Positions 1-9,102 of a stretch of DNA of 64,000 nt are shown here, one piece after another (the stretch's first letter is position 1; every line of letters begins with the position of its first letter). The DNA is taken from positions 43,783-107,782 of the forward strand of contig NZ_JAAVUV010000018.1 of the NCBI RefSeq assembly GCF_018449635.1, given 5' to 3'. The translations under genes and the position numbers were made by a program. Below the pieces are notes generated by a model that saw nothing but the letters and a program-made list of their open reading frames with translations, did no database searches and was not told the origin of the DNA. The DNA comes from Caballeronia sp. dw_276 (GTDB taxonomy: Bacteria > Pseudomonadota > Gammaproteobacteria > Burkholderiales > Burkholderiaceae).

Positions 1-1
1 C

Positions 2-787
2 GTGTTCTACTGGATCGGCTTGGTCACGCGCTCGGCGACTGGCGGTGCGATCGGCTCGAAGATGACCTGGGTTGCGGTGCTGATGGGCTTTACGGGCCTG
101 ATGGTGCGCTGGTACGAGTCGTATTTGATCGGCTCGGACGTCGGGCATATTCCCATTTCGAATCTGTACGAAGTCTTCGTGCTGTTCTGCCTGATTACGT
201 CGCTGTTCTATTTGTATTACGAAGAGCATTACAGCACGCGCGCAATGGGCGCATTTGTCCTGCTCGTGATCAGCGCGGCCGTCGGCTTCCTGATGTGGTA
301 CTCGATCGCGCGTGACGCACAGCAAATCCAGCCACTCGTGCCCGCGCTGCAAAGCTGGTGGATGAAGATCCATGTACCGGCGAACTTCATCGGATATGGC
401 AGTTTTGCGCTGGCAGCAATGGTCGGCGTGGCTTATCTGGTCAAGGAACGCGGCATTCTGGCGGACCGGTTGCCGTCGCTCGAAGTGCTCGACGACGTCA
501 TGTACAAGTCGATCGCCGTCGGTTTTGCGTTCTTTACCATTGCAACCATTCTCGGCGCGCTTTGGGCCGCCGAAGCGTGGGGCGGTTACTGGAGCTGGGA
601 CCCGAAGGAAACCTGGGCGCTGATCGTGTGGTTGAATTACGCCGCGTGGCTCCACATGCGGCTGATGAAAGGCCTGCGCGGCTCGGTTGCAGCGTGGTGG
701 GCGCTGACTGGTTTGTTGGTCACGACTTTTGCTTTCCTTGGCGTCAACATGTTCCTTTCCGGTCTGCATAGTTACGGCAAGCTGTAA
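2..787 (+). CDS. ccsB: Cytochrome c biogenesis protein CcsB/ResC family, 3' part
   Basis: Only the last 261 residues are in the window; the gene begins upstream, so the apparent GTG at position 2 is not a real start. The product is the multi-pass membrane partner of CcsA-type/ResB proteins in system II cytochrome c maturation, which moves haem across the inner membrane for ligation to apocytochromes. The family hallmark is visible: a tryptophan-rich WGGYWSWDPKETW segment near residues 190-202 of the visible part, flanked by hydrophobic helices and conserved histidines (VPANFIGYGSFAL region; WLHMRLMKG). It fits with the c-type cytochrome gene petC later in the window. A terminator hairpin follows the stop codon. 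Confidence 0.93.
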   Translation: MFYWIGLVTRSATGGAIGSKMTWVAVLMGFTGLMVRWYESYLIGSDVGHIPISNLYEVFVLFCLITSLFYLYYEEHYSTRAMGAFVLLVISAAVGFLMWYSIARDAQQIQPLVPALQSWWMKIHVPANFIGYGSFALAAMVGVAYLVKERGILADRLPSLEVLDDVMYKSIAVGFAFFTIATILGALWAAEAWGGYWSWDPKETWALIVWLNYAAWLHMRLMKGLRGSVAAWWALTGLLVTTFAFLGVNMFLSGLHSYGKL

Positions 788-812
788 ATTTGCCCTTAAG
801 TACCGGTTAAAG

Positions 813-846
813 ACCGCCATGCATGATTTGCTGGCGGTTTTTTTAT
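813..846 (+). terminator. Rho-independent terminator after ccsB
   Basis: A 7-bp stem (ACCGCCA at 813-819 with TGGCGGT at 832-838) closes a 12-nt loop and runs directly into a tract of T residues. It lies 25 nt after the ccsB stop and ends that transcription unit before msrP. Confidence 0.85.
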
Positions 847-945
847 TGCGCCGGCGGAATACGTGAAACCAAACAGGTGTTTGCCACGAATATAGATGTA
901 CAGCGGCCGCGCTCATGCTGGGCGCACGCATTCAGGAGCATCGAG

Positions 946-1935
946 ATGTTAATCAAGAACAAAGACCGGCTTTTTGGCGACGAGATTCCACGCAGCGAAA
1001 TTACACCGCGTGCGTTTTTCGAGAATCGTCGTCGTGTGTTGAAAGCCGCAGGCGCGCTCGCCGCGACCGGGCTGGTGGGCGTGAACGGAGAAGCGCTCGC
1101 GGCAATGACATCGCCCGATGCAAAGGGTCAGAAGCTCGCCGCGACCACGAATACGAAGTTCGTCGCCATGGACAAGGTCACGCCGCTCAAGGACATTACG
1201 AGCTACAACAACTTCTACGAATTTGGCACGGATAAAGGCGATCCCGTTCAGAACGCGCATTCGCTGCGGCCGCGCCCGTGGAAGATATCGGTGGAAGGCG
1301 AGGTCAAGAACGCGAAGGTGTATGACATCGATGAAATCCTGAAGCTCGCGCCGCTCGAAGAGCGTATCTACAGGCTGCGATGCGTGGAAGGCTGGTCGAT
1401 GGTGATTCCGTGGATCGGCATTCCGCTTGCCGAGATCGTCAAGCGCGCACAGCCGACGGGCAACGCCAAGTACGTGCAATTCATCACGCTCGCCGATCCG
1501 TCGCAAATGCCGGGCTTGTCCACGCCGATTCTCGACTGGCCGTATTCCGAAGGCTTGCGCATGGACGAAGCGATGAATCCGTTGACGCTGCTGACGGTTG
1601 GCTTGTATGGCGAGGTGCTGCCGAATCAGAACGGCGCGCCGGTGCGGATCGTCGTGCCCTGGAAGTACGGCTTCAAGAGCGCGAAGTCGTTGGTGAAGAT
1701 CCGGTTTGTCGAGAAGCAACCGAAGACGAGCTGGAATGAATATGCGCCCGCCGAGTACGGTTTTTATTCCAACGTGAATCCGAACGTCGATCATCCGCGA
1801 TGGAGCCAGGCAACCGAGCGGCGTATCGGCGAAGACGGATTTTTCACGCCGAAGCGCAAGACGCTGATGTTCAACGGTTACGGTGATCAGGTTGCGTCGC
1901 TGTATCAGGGCATGAACCTGAAGGCCAATTTCTAA
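946..1935 (+). CDS. msrP: Protein-methionine-sulfoxide reductase catalytic subunit MsrP (YedY)
   Basis: Periplasmic molybdoenzyme that reduces methionine sulfoxide in envelope proteins, taking electrons from the membrane haem protein MsrQ encoded next. The chosen ATG at 946 has AGGAG about 7 nt upstream and gives a 329-residue protein, normal for the family; an in-frame start further upstream (823) adds 41 unlikely residues. The N-terminus carries a twin-arginine signal (ENRRRVLKAAGALAATG, around residues 26-42), consistent with Tat export of a folded cofactor protein. Cys146 in the YRLRCVEGWSMVIPW segment is the expected molybdenum ligand. Coupled to msrQ 10 nt downstream. Confidence 0.95.
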   Translation: MLIKNKDRLFGDEIPRSEITPRAFFENRRRVLKAAGALAATGLVGVNGEALAAMTSPDAKGQKLAATTNTKFVAMDKVTPLKDITSYNNFYEFGTDKGDPVQNAHSLRPRPWKISVEGEVKNAKVYDIDEILKLAPLEERIYRLRCVEGWSMVIPWIGIPLAEIVKRAQPTGNAKYVQFITLADPSQMPGLSTPILDWPYSEGLRMDEAMNPLTLLTVGLYGEVLPNQNGAPVRIVVPWKYGFKSAKSLVKIRFVEKQPKTSWNEYAPAEYGFYSNVNPNVDHPRWSQATERRIGEDGFFTPKRKTLMFNGYGDQVASLYQGMNLKANF

Positions 1936-1945
1936 GGAGCAACGG

Positions 1946-2617
1946 ATGGCTTCGGCTTCCGATGTAAAACCCCGGCCGGCGGCGCGCGTCGCCGCGACGG
2001 GCGCGAAGACGAACTGGATCAAGCCGGCGAAGATTGCCGTGTTTCTGGGCGGCTTGTATCCGCTCGCGCGTATTGTTCTGCTGGGATTTACGGGCGGACT
2101 GGGCGCGAATCCGATTGAGTTCATCACGCGATCGACGGGTCTCTGGACCCTCGTTTTCCTGTGCATTACGCTTGCCGTGACGCCGGTTCGCCGTCTGACA
2201 GGGTTCAACGCGCTGCTGCGATTCAGGAGAATGCTCGGGCTCTTCGCATTTTTCTACGTCGTTCTGCACTTCACGACCTACATCTGGTTCGACAAATGGT
2301 TCGATGTCTTCGCGATCCTGAAAGACATCGCCAAGCGGCCGTTCATCATGGTCGGGTTCGCGGCGTTCGTGCTGTTGATCCCGCTCGCGATTACATCGCC
2401 GAAAGCGATGGTCAGGAAACTCGGGCGCCGCTGGCAGATGCTGCACAAGCTGATTTATCCGATCGCCGCGCTCGCCATCCTGCATTTTTGGTGGATGAAA
2501 GCAGGCAAGCACGATCTGATCTTGCCGAAGATCTACGGCGCTATTGTGGTCGTGTTGTTGGCGTGGCGAGTGATTGTCTGGCTGCGTGGACGAATGACGA
2601 AGCCTCGCGCGGCCTGA
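1946..2617 (+). CDS. msrQ: Haem-binding membrane subunit MsrQ (YedZ)
   Basis: Inner-membrane b-type haem protein of the ferric-reductase-like family that passes electrons from the quinone pool or flavins to MsrP. The 223-residue sequence has a short Lys/Arg-rich N-terminus and about six hydrophobic helices, with histidines in membrane segments suited to haem ligation (FYVVLHFTTYIWF; WQMLHKLIYPIAALAILHFWWMKAG). It starts 10 nt after the msrP stop with a GGAG ribosome site, so the pair is co-transcribed, and it is followed by a strong terminator. Confidence 0.94.
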   Translation: MASASDVKPRPAARVAATGAKTNWIKPAKIAVFLGGLYPLARIVLLGFTGGLGANPIEFITRSTGLWTLVFLCITLAVTPVRRLTGFNALLRFRRMLGLFAFFYVVLHFTTYIWFDKWFDVFAILKDIAKRPFIMVGFAAFVLLIPLAITSPKAMVRKLGRRWQMLHKLIYPIAALAILHFWWMKAGKHDLILPKIYGAIVVVLLAWRVIVWLRGRMTKPRAA

Positions 2618-2628
2618 AGCTGCGGATG

Positions 2629-2665
2629 AAAAAAGGGCGGCGCCTTGCAGGCGCCGCCCTTTTTT
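2629..2665. terminator. Bidirectional terminator between msrQ and lysA
   Basis: Long near-perfect hairpin: 16-nt arms made of an A-tract, GGGCGGCGCC, loop TTGCA, GGCGCCGCCC and a T-tract. Because both arms have the A/T tracts it can end msrQ on the plus strand and lysA on the minus strand, which converge here. Confidence 0.93.
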
Positions 2666-2679
2666 ATGGAGCCGAAGAG

Positions 2680-3942
2680 TCAATCCGGAAAGATGGATTC
2701 CCCAGCAAACAAAGCCTTCACTTCTTCACGTTCACGCACCAGCCGCGCGCGTTCGTGATCGACCATCACTTCGGCGGCGCGTGGACGCGTGTTGTAGTTC
2801 GAGCTCATCGTGAATCCATACGCGCCGGCCGAAAAAATTGCGAGCAGATCTCCTTGTTCGATGGCAAGCGAGCGATCCTTCCCCAACCAGTCGCCGCTTT
2901 CACAAACGGGACCGACGACATCGTAGAGTTCGGCCTTCGCCGCGTTCGTTGCCACTGCTTCAATGCGGTGAAACGCCTGGTACATCGCGGGACGTGCCAG
3001 ATCGTTCATGGCGGCATCGACGATAGCGAAGTTCTTCTCTGCGCCCGGCTTCAGATATTCCACGCGCGTGAGCAATAAGCCCGCGTTGCCGACCAGCGAA
3101 CGGCCCGGCTCGAAATACACTTCACGCTCGCCGTGTCCGCGTTTTTTAATATGCGCGAGCACCGCTTTCACGAACTCGCCGATAGCCGGCGGCGTTTCGT
3201 CGTCGTAGGTGATGCCGAGACCGCCGCCGACATCGACGTGATGAATCTTCGTGCCGTCCGCTTCGATTTGCTCGACGAGATCGAGCAGTTTGTCCACGGC
3301 GTCGAGATACGGGCTCACTTCCGTGATCTGCGAACCAATATGGCAGTCGATGCCGATCACATTCAAATTCGACATGGCCGCGGCTTGCGCATAGGTCGCG
3401 CGCGCGTCGCTGAACGCGACGCCGAACTTGTTCGACTTCAGGCCCGTGGAAATGTACGGGTGCGTCTTGGCATCGACATCGGGATTGACGCGCAGCGAAA
3501 CCGGCGCCTTTTTGCCGGCCGCTTTGGCCACTTCGTTAAGCGCATGCAGCTCGGGAATCGACTCGACGTTGAAGCATTTCACGCCGGCATCGAGCGCCTC
3601 GCGCATTTCCGGCGCCGACTTGCCGACGCCCGAAAACACCGTGTTCTCCGCCTTGCCGCCCGCAGCGAGAACGCGTGCCAGTTCCCCGGAGGAAACGATG
3701 TCGAAGCCCGCGCCCAATCGCGCGAACACGTTCAACACGGCAAGGTTGCTGTTCGCTTTGACCGCGACGTGGATCGTGGCGCGGTGGCCTTTTGCGGCAT
3801 CGGCGTAAGCTTGATACGCGTCGGTCAGCGCGCTGCGCGAATAAACGTAAAGTGGCGTGCCGAACTGTTCGGCAAGCGACGCCGCCGAAACGCCTTCGAC
3901 TTGCAGCACGCCGTCGGCGCGCGAGAATACGGATTGAGTCAT
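2680..3942 (-). CDS. lysA: Diaminopimelate decarboxylase LysA
   Basis: Cytosolic PLP enzyme for the last step of lysine synthesis, meso-diaminopimelate to L-lysine plus CO2. At 420 residues it has normal length. An alanine-racemase-like TIM barrel comes first, with Lys62 in HVAVKANSN as the PLP Schiff-base lysine, the HIGSQI motif and the glycine-rich DVGGGLGI phosphate loop. The C-terminal beta domain carries CESGDWLG with the catalytic cysteine and the GAYGFTMSSNYN motif. It sits 67 nt after lptM on the same strand, a pairing common in proteobacteria. Confidence 0.97.
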   Translation of the reverse strand: MTQSVFSRADGVLQVEGVSAASLAEQFGTPLYVYSRSALTDAYQAYADAAKGHRATIHVAVKANSNLAVLNVFARLGAGFDIVSSGELARVLAAGGKAENTVFSGVGKSAPEMREALDAGVKCFNVESIPELHALNEVAKAAGKKAPVSLRVNPDVDAKTHPYISTGLKSNKFGVAFSDARATYAQAAAMSNLNVIGIDCHIGSQITEVSPYLDAVDKLLDLVEQIEADGTKIHHVDVGGGLGITYDDETPPAIGEFVKAVLAHIKKRGHGEREVYFEPGRSLVGNAGLLLTRVEYLKPGAEKNFAIVDAAMNDLARPAMYQAFHRIEAVATNAAKAELYDVVGPVCESGDWLGKDRSLAIEQGDLLAIFSAGAYGFTMSSNYNTRPRAAEVMVDHERARLVREREEVKALFAGESIFPD

Positions 3943-4009
3943 GACTTTTCTGGTCCGGCTGACGCGCTTGACGCTAGATGGAAAGCCCCAGGCGCGGCGT
4001 GGCGAAATT

Positions 4010-4312
4010 TTAGTAGCCGGCTGAAGCGGCTTTGGGTACTGAAGCGGACGGTTTCAGGTTGTCGTCAGGGGAAAGCGACAGCGCCTCGCCGGAAGTGTCC
4101 GGGACGTCGCTGGAATCGAATGCTGATGACGCCGCGACTGGCGCAACCGTATTGGTTGCGGGCAACGGTTGCATGCTGGCGGGACGCGGTGGAATGGGCG
4201 GGGCGACGGGCAAATAAAGCGGTCCGCGCTGACCACACGCGGTGAGCAGCGTCCCGGCGGAAATGGCCAAAGCCGCTACAATCGCGCTCATCCTGAAGAC
4301 GACTTGCATCAC
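4010..4312 (-). CDS. lptM: LptM (YifL-type) small lipoprotein upstream of lysA
   Basis: A 100-residue predicted lipoprotein. A short charged start (MMQVVFR) and hydrophobic core lead to the lipobox LTAC with the lipidated cysteine at about residue 26. The mature start CGQRGPLYLP matches the conserved CGxxGPLYLP signature of LptM, a lipoprotein that in E. coli assists LptD maturation in the LPS translocon. The rest is Pro/Ala/Ser-rich and likely disordered. It lies directly upstream of lysA and divergent from cyaY, the same context as in E. coli, where yifL lies between cyaY and dapF. Function in this organism is inferred from the motif. Confidence 0.85.
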   Translation of the reverse strand: MMQVVFRMSAIVAALAISAGTLLTACGQRGPLYLPVAPPIPPRPASMQPLPATNTVAPVAASSAFDSSDVPDTSGEALSLSPDDNLKPSASVPKAASAGY

Positions 4313-4344
4313 TGTCCCTGAATAATTAATCGACGGAGTTTAGC

Positions 4345-4662
4345 ATGACCGACAACGAATACCTGACGCTCGCCGAGGCCGCGCTGGTGGCTATAGAACG
4401 GGATGTGGACGGGCTGGATGCCGACGTGGAATTCGAGCGCAGCGGCAATGTCCTGACGCTGGAATTCGAAAATCGCACGAAGCTGATCGTGAATTTGCAG
4501 CCGCCCATGCACGAGTTGTGGCTCGCGGCGAAGTCGGGCGGATTCCACTACAAGTACGTGGATGGCGCGTGGCGCAATACGCGCGATGGCAGTGAGTTCT
4601 TCGAGGCGCTCAGCCAGTACGCAACGGAACAGGCCGGCGAGCCGGTTCGCTTTTCAGCCTGA
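4345..4662 (+). CDS. cyaY: Frataxin-like iron donor CyaY
   Basis: A 105-residue frataxin homologue, the usual bacterial length. The N-terminal helix is acidic (EYLTLAEAALVAIERDVDGLDADVEFE), giving the iron-binding face. The sheet shows the family pattern NVLTLEFENRTKLIVNLQPPMHELWLAAKSGGFHY followed by W and DG residues. It modulates IscS and iron supply in Fe-S cluster assembly in the cytosol. It is transcribed alone, divergent from lptM, with 32 nt between the two starts so that their promoters must overlap. Confidence 0.95.
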   Translation: MTDNEYLTLAEAALVAIERDVDGLDADVEFERSGNVLTLEFENRTKLIVNLQPPMHELWLAAKSGGFHYKYVDGAWRNTRDGSEFFEALSQYATEQAGEPVRFSA

Positions 4663-4694
4663 GCTTCGTCTAAAAAGCTCAGGCCGGTGCGTCT

Positions 4695-7112
4695 TCAATT
4701 GCCGCCTTTGAACAGATTCATGATGTCCTGCTTTTCCTGATCGCCGACCTGCGGCGCGGGCGCTGCAGGAATTCCAGGCGATGCGCCGCTTGCGCTTTCC
4801 GGCGGCGCCTGACTCACGCCGATGGTTGCAATAAACCCATGTCCCGGCGTGAGGTCATCGAAGTACAGTTCGCCACCCAGCGACACCACATCGGGCGGCA
4901 TGCTCGACTTGTATTCCGGCACGTCGCGCAATGCCCGGCTCATGTAGTCCATCCAGACGGGTAATGCGAGACCGCCGCCCGTTTCCTTGTCGCCGAGACT
5001 GCGCGGCGAGTCGTAGCCAATCCACGAAATCGCCACCAGCGAATGCTGATAACCGGCGAACCACGCGTCGTGCGAGTCGTTGGTCGTCCCCGTTTTTCCC
5101 GCGAGATCCGAGCGCTTCAACTGGTTCGTGCGAGCGCCCGTACCGCGTTGCGCCACGCTTTGCAGCAGGCTGTTCATCACGTACGCGTTACGCGGGGTAA
5201 TCGCGAGCGGTGCGCTTTCTCCGGCAACCAGCGGCTGCGGATGCGAGACCACGGCGCCGCGCGGATCGGTGATATCGGCAATCAGATACGGATTCACGCG
5301 ATACCCGCCGTTAGCAAATACCGAATACCCCGTCGCCATTTGCAGAGGCGTGACCTGACCGGCGCCGAGCGCCATGGGCAAGTAGGCGGGCTGGCGGGCG
5401 GCATCGAACCCGAACTTCGTCACGTAACCTTGCGCGTACTTCGTCCCGATGTTGTTCAGGATGCGGATGGACACGAGGTTCTTCGACTTCATCAACGCGG
5501 TGCGCATGGGCATGGGGCCGTCGAAACCGCCGCCGTAGTTCTTCGGTTCCCACGCCTGGCCGCCGGTCTCGGAGGCACTGAAATAAAGCGGCGCGTCGTT
5601 GACGATGGTTGCCGGCGACAAGCCTTTTTCCAGCGATGCCGAATAGATGAACGGCTTGAAGCTGGAACCCGGCTGGCGCCACGCCTGCGTGACGTGGTTG
5701 AACTTGTTCTTGTTGAAATCGAAGCCGCCGACGAGCGCGCGAATCGCGCCGTCCTGCGGCACGATTGAAACGAACGCGCCTTCCACCTGCGGAAGCTGCG
5801 TGATGACCCAGTTGCCGTCTTCGTTCTTCATCAGGCGCACGATTGCGCCCGGGCGCAGGCGCTGGCTCGGCTGCGCGCGCGTGCTCAGTGCACTTGCGAC
5901 AAACCGCAGGTCGTTGCCTTGAACGGTGGCCACGTTGCCATCGATAAAACTCGCCTTGACCTGCTTCACGTTCGCCGATGTGACGACCGCAGCAACAATC
6001 TCGCCGTTGTCCGGATGATCGACGAGGGCGTCGTCAATGGCTTGCTCTCGATCGTCGGGATCGGCCGGCAAATCGATGAAACCTTCCGGCCCGCGATACC
6101 CATGCCGGTGTTCATAATCCATCAGCCCTTTTCGCAGCGCGCGGTAGGCCGCGTCCTGATCGGCGGAATCGATGGTCGTCACCACGTTCAGGCCCAGCGT
6201 ATAAGCCTCTTCACGATATTGCGCGTACATCATCTGGCGGACCATTTCGGCCACGTACTCGGCGTGCACGCTGAATTCGCGCCCCGCGCCTTTCACGACC
6301 AGCGGCTGCTTCGCGGCTTGCTCGTACTGTTCACGCGTGATGTAGCGCAACTCGTACATGCGCTCGAGGATGTACTGCTGGCGAACCTTCGCGCGCTTCG
6401 GATTGACGACGGGGTTGTATGCCGACGGCGCCTTGGGCAAGCCGGCGAGCATTGCGGCTTCTGCAAGCGTGATGTCCTTGATGTCTTTCCCGAAATAAAC
6501 CCGGGCGGCGCTCGCGAAACCGTACGCGCGCTGTCCCAGGTAGATCTGGTTCATATAGACCTCGAGAATCTGGTCTTTGGTCAGTGCGCGCTCGATCTTG
6601 TACGCGAGCAGCATCTCGTAAATCTTGCGGGTGTAGGTCTTTTCGCTCGACAGGAAGAAATTGCGCGCGACCTGCATGGTGATCGTGCTCGCGCCTTGCG
6701 ATGCATGGCCGTTTGTCAACGCCACGGTGCCGGCACGCAGGATGCCGGTCAGGTCAACGCCGCCGTGATCGTAGAAACGGGCGTCCTCGATGGCGAGCAC
6801 TGCTTTTTTAAGATAATCCGGCACATCCTGGATGCGCACGACGCTGCGCCGTTCCTCGCCGAATTCCCCGATCAGCACGTGATCCGCGGTGTACACACGC
6901 AGCGGCACTTTCGGACGATAGTCGGTGAGCGCGTCGAGCGACGGCAGGTTGGGCTGCGCGACAACAAGCGCATAACCCAGCACGAGTACGGCGCTGGCGA
7001 TCAATCCGAAAATACAGATCATCAGCCCGAGCAGGAGCCTGATCCAGAGCGGACGACGCTTGCCTGGTTCGGACTGACGGGACGGCGGGGACGACGGAGA
7101 CTGAGATTGCAT
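4695..7112 (-). CDS. mrcA: Penicillin-binding protein 1A (bifunctional transglycosylase/transpeptidase)
   Basis: Class A PBP (805 aa) that polymerises and cross-links peptidoglycan at the outer face of the inner membrane. A cytoplasmic Pro/Ser-rich tail is followed by one transmembrane helix (about residues 24-50). The GT51 domain carries catalytic EDARFYDHGG with Glu near 106. The transpeptidase domain has SSFK with the active serine near residue 482, SKN in MKSKNLVS, and KTG in LAGKTGTT near 672. The tail is Pro/Ala-rich. It is divergent from the pilM/hofM-like gene, the same arrangement as mrcA-hofM in E. coli. Confidence 0.96.
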   Translation of the reverse strand: MQSQSPSSPPSRQSEPGKRRPLWIRLLLGLMICIFGLIASAVLVLGYALVVAQPNLPSLDALTDYRPKVPLRVYTADHVLIGEFGEERRSVVRIQDVPDYLKKAVLAIEDARFYDHGGVDLTGILRAGTVALTNGHASQGASTITMQVARNFFLSSEKTYTRKIYEMLLAYKIERALTKDQILEVYMNQIYLGQRAYGFASAARVYFGKDIKDITLAEAAMLAGLPKAPSAYNPVVNPKRAKVRQQYILERMYELRYITREQYEQAAKQPLVVKGAGREFSVHAEYVAEMVRQMMYAQYREEAYTLGLNVVTTIDSADQDAAYRALRKGLMDYEHRHGYRGPEGFIDLPADPDDREQAIDDALVDHPDNGEIVAAVVTSANVKQVKASFIDGNVATVQGNDLRFVASALSTRAQPSQRLRPGAIVRLMKNEDGNWVITQLPQVEGAFVSIVPQDGAIRALVGGFDFNKNKFNHVTQAWRQPGSSFKPFIYSASLEKGLSPATIVNDAPLYFSASETGGQAWEPKNYGGGFDGPMPMRTALMKSKNLVSIRILNNIGTKYAQGYVTKFGFDAARQPAYLPMALGAGQVTPLQMATGYSVFANGGYRVNPYLIADITDPRGAVVSHPQPLVAGESAPLAITPRNAYVMNSLLQSVAQRGTGARTNQLKRSDLAGKTGTTNDSHDAWFAGYQHSLVAISWIGYDSPRSLGDKETGGGLALPVWMDYMSRALRDVPEYKSSMPPDVVSLGGELYFDDLTPGHGFIATIGVSQAPPESASGASPGIPAAPAPQVGDQEKQDIMNLFKGGN

Positions 7113-7414
7113 GGCACCACCAAAAAACGGTCCCGCGATTATAGCCGCCCCACTTTGCGGCTTTCGCCCGGCTTACTCGGCTGTTGCGCGGAGGTCTCGG
7201 AAGCGTTGATTTTTGTTGGAATAAGCGTTGACTGAATGACCAAGTCTAACGTTTGCGGCACGCCTATCCGAGCCGTAATGCCGCCGTTTGGAGCCACTTG
7301 GCGCCATTACGTTAGCCATTTGGCTGAATGGTGACAACCACGCTTGCTGCCCACAATTCTTTCATTGCCAGCGCCCGAACGGGTCGGCGCGCGGCCGGAC
7401 AAGAGAGGTAGAGC
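7113..7414. other. Intergenic region between mrcA and pilM with nested inverted repeats
   Basis: This 302-bp gap holds both divergent promoters, but I cannot pick convincing -35/-10 pairs. It contains an imperfect hairpin, GTAATG-C-CGCC (7275-7285) with GGCG-C-CATTAC (7300-7310), enclosed by CTAACG (7246-7251) and CGTTAG (7310-7315). A smaller CCATT/AATGG repeat lies at 7316-7331. An AGAGAGG ribosome site for pilM lies at 7402-7408. Confidence 0.5.
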
Positions 7415-8404
7415 ATGGGTACGCAAGCGGCATTGCGTGGATCGGTTTTGACGGTAACCCGGCGTTTCGCGGCGGGTATCGACGTAAGCGAGCGGGCAGT
7501 TCGATTGGCGGTTGTGAGCAAGCGGCTGCAGGCAAACCGGCCGGTCTGCGTCGAGCGGCTCGAGGAAGTCTTGTTGCCGAAGGGCGCGGTGGTCAGCGGC
7601 GATTTCATCGATCGGTCCACAATTTCAGCGGCGTTGCGCGAGGCGTTTTCGCGGCTGCCGGCGCGTGGCGCCCTGCGCTCGCTTCGGTGCGCAATGGCAT
7701 TGCCTGCGTCGGCGACACTCACCACACGCGTATTGCTTGAAAAGCTGTCGAACGAGCGCCAGAAGCCCGGTCGCGATCCGCGGGGCGTGCTCGAACCGGC
7801 GGTGCTAGCCGAGGCCGAGCGTGTGGCGGGTATTGAACGTGGCGCGCTGTCGGTGGATTGGTCGATCTATGAACGTAATGACGGCTGTACGGAGGTGTCC
7901 ATCGCCGCCACCGCCCGCCAATACGTGGAGTCGCGCGTGGAGGCGGCAGCGGGCGCCGATATCGCGCTGAGCGCCATCGACGGCGAACCCGGCGCTGCGT
8001 TGCGCGCGTTGTGTTATTCCGCCGCTATGGAAATCGATCGGGAGGAGCGCTTTGTCGCGTGCTGGGTCGAGGGTTCGGGACTGCATGCGTGGGTTGTCGG
8101 CGAAGATGGCGTGGAGAACGAGATGCGTTATCCGTCGCCGGAATACTCGAGCGCGATCGAGGCGTTGACGGATCTGGTCGGCAGCGGGCCGCGCGTGCAC
8201 TGGTTCTACATCGGCGGGGACATCGAGCTGCTGCAGCGGGCGGGTGTATCGACGCAAATGCTTGCCGTCGCGTTCGGATGTCCTGTCATGCCGTTCGAAT
8301 GCGCGCCGTTTTGCAATGGCGCGCAACGCGTGGACGAGCGCCTCGCGCATTCGCCCTTGTTTGCCGTTGCGCTGGGACTTGCGCTGCGCGAGGTGATGCC
8401 ATGA
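7415..8404 (+). CDS. pilM: PilM/HofM-like type IV pilus or DNA-uptake assembly ATPase-fold protein
   Basis: First gene of a pilMNO(P)Q-like operon that is divergent from mrcA and precedes aroK, exactly the context of E. coli hofMNOPQ. The 329-residue protein begins with an actin-like fold signature (FAAGIDVSERAVRLAVVSK, about 14-32), matching PilM proteins, which bind ATP and dock PilN at the cytoplasmic face. A PilN-like protein follows with a 4-nt ATGA overlap. PilM homologues act in type IV pilus assembly or, for hof/com genes, in uptake of external DNA. The sequence is divergent, so the family call rests on N-terminal motif plus synteny. Confidence 0.78.
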   Translation: MGTQAALRGSVLTVTRRFAAGIDVSERAVRLAVVSKRLQANRPVCVERLEEVLLPKGAVVSGDFIDRSTISAALREAFSRLPARGALRSLRCAMALPASATLTTRVLLEKLSNERQKPGRDPRGVLEPAVLAEAERVAGIERGALSVDWSIYERNDGCTEVSIAATARQYVESRVEAAAGADIALSAIDGEPGAALRALCYSAAMEIDREERFVACWVEGSGLHAWVVGEDGVENEMRYPSPEYSSAIEALTDLVGSGPRVHWFYIGGDIELLQRAGVSTQMLAVAFGCPVMPFECAPFCNGAQRVDERLAHSPLFAVALGLALREVMP

Positions 8405-9102
8405 GCGCGGTCGGATTGCATGCTTTTAATTTGCTGCCGTATCGGCCGGGTGCACGGCGTCGTGCGCGCAATCGCGCGTTGGCGCTGCTCGCCGGAGCAA
8501 GCGTCGCGGGATGCAGCGCGGTCGGCGCGGTTGCCGGGTGGGATGCGCTGACGCGCGCTCGTCTTGACGAGCAACGTGTGGTGCTGGATCACGCGTTGGC
8601 AAAGTTGAGCGGGCCTTTGGTAGAGCACGCGCGGCTGGCCGAGCAGGAAGCCTTGCGGCGGCGCGCGGAGAGTACGGCCGTGCCGATTGCCGAGCCGCGC
8701 GCGCGGTTCCTCGGCTTGCTCGATGCATTGGCGCAGGGCGCATCGCAGGGAAACGTGGGTTTGCAGCGCGTGACGCAACGCGTGAGCGAAGTGGAGCTTG
8801 CTGCAAGTGCGCCGGATTCCCAGGCTGCTGCTGCATGGCTGAAGGCGCTTGAAGTTGTACCGGGCGTGCGGGCTGTCGAGATTATCGAAATGCGGCGGCG
8901 AGTGACTTCCATGCGGTCACCGTCAGTAAAAGACGTGCGGGCAGCTTCGGCGGGCATGCAGGACAGGTCTGGCGGGTACGATTTCATCGCGATTGTGCGA
9001 TGGGCCGACGGTTTGAGCAGCGCGAAGAATGCGAAGGAGCTCAAGGTCGGCAAGCGCGGGCTTTCGTCGTCGAAATCTGCCGCCCGGAGAGACACGCGAT
9101 GA
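8401..9102 (+). CDS. pilN: PilN-like inner-membrane pilus assembly protein
   Basis: 233 residues starting at the ATG of an ATGA overlap with pilM. It opens with the PilN signature FNLLPYRPGARR, the cytoplasmic peptide that in PilN docks into PilM. One transmembrane helix follows (about residues 25-45), then a heparin-like alpha-helical stretch and a ferredoxin-like periplasmic domain. The C-terminal 45 residues are Lys/Ser/Ala-rich. In the family, PilN and PilO form a periplasmic heterodimer that links the inner-membrane platform to the secretin. It overlaps the next gene by 4 nt, so the operon is translationally coupled. Confidence 0.75.
   Translation: MSAVGLHAFNLLPYRPGARRRARNRALALLAGASVAGCSAVGAVAGWDALTRARLDEQRVVLDHALAKLSGPLVEHARLAEQEALRRRAESTAVPIAEPRARFLGLLDALAQGASQGNVGLQRVTQRVSEVELAASAPDSQAAAAWLKALEVVPGVRAVEIIEMRRRVTSMRSPSVKDVRAASAGMQDRSGGYDFIAIVRWADGLSSAKNAKELKVGKRGLSSSKSAARRDTR

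Noticed and set aside
5919..7235. 438-codon plus-strand open frame
   Set aside because: Antisense of mrcA, which has all PBP1A motifs on the minus strand.
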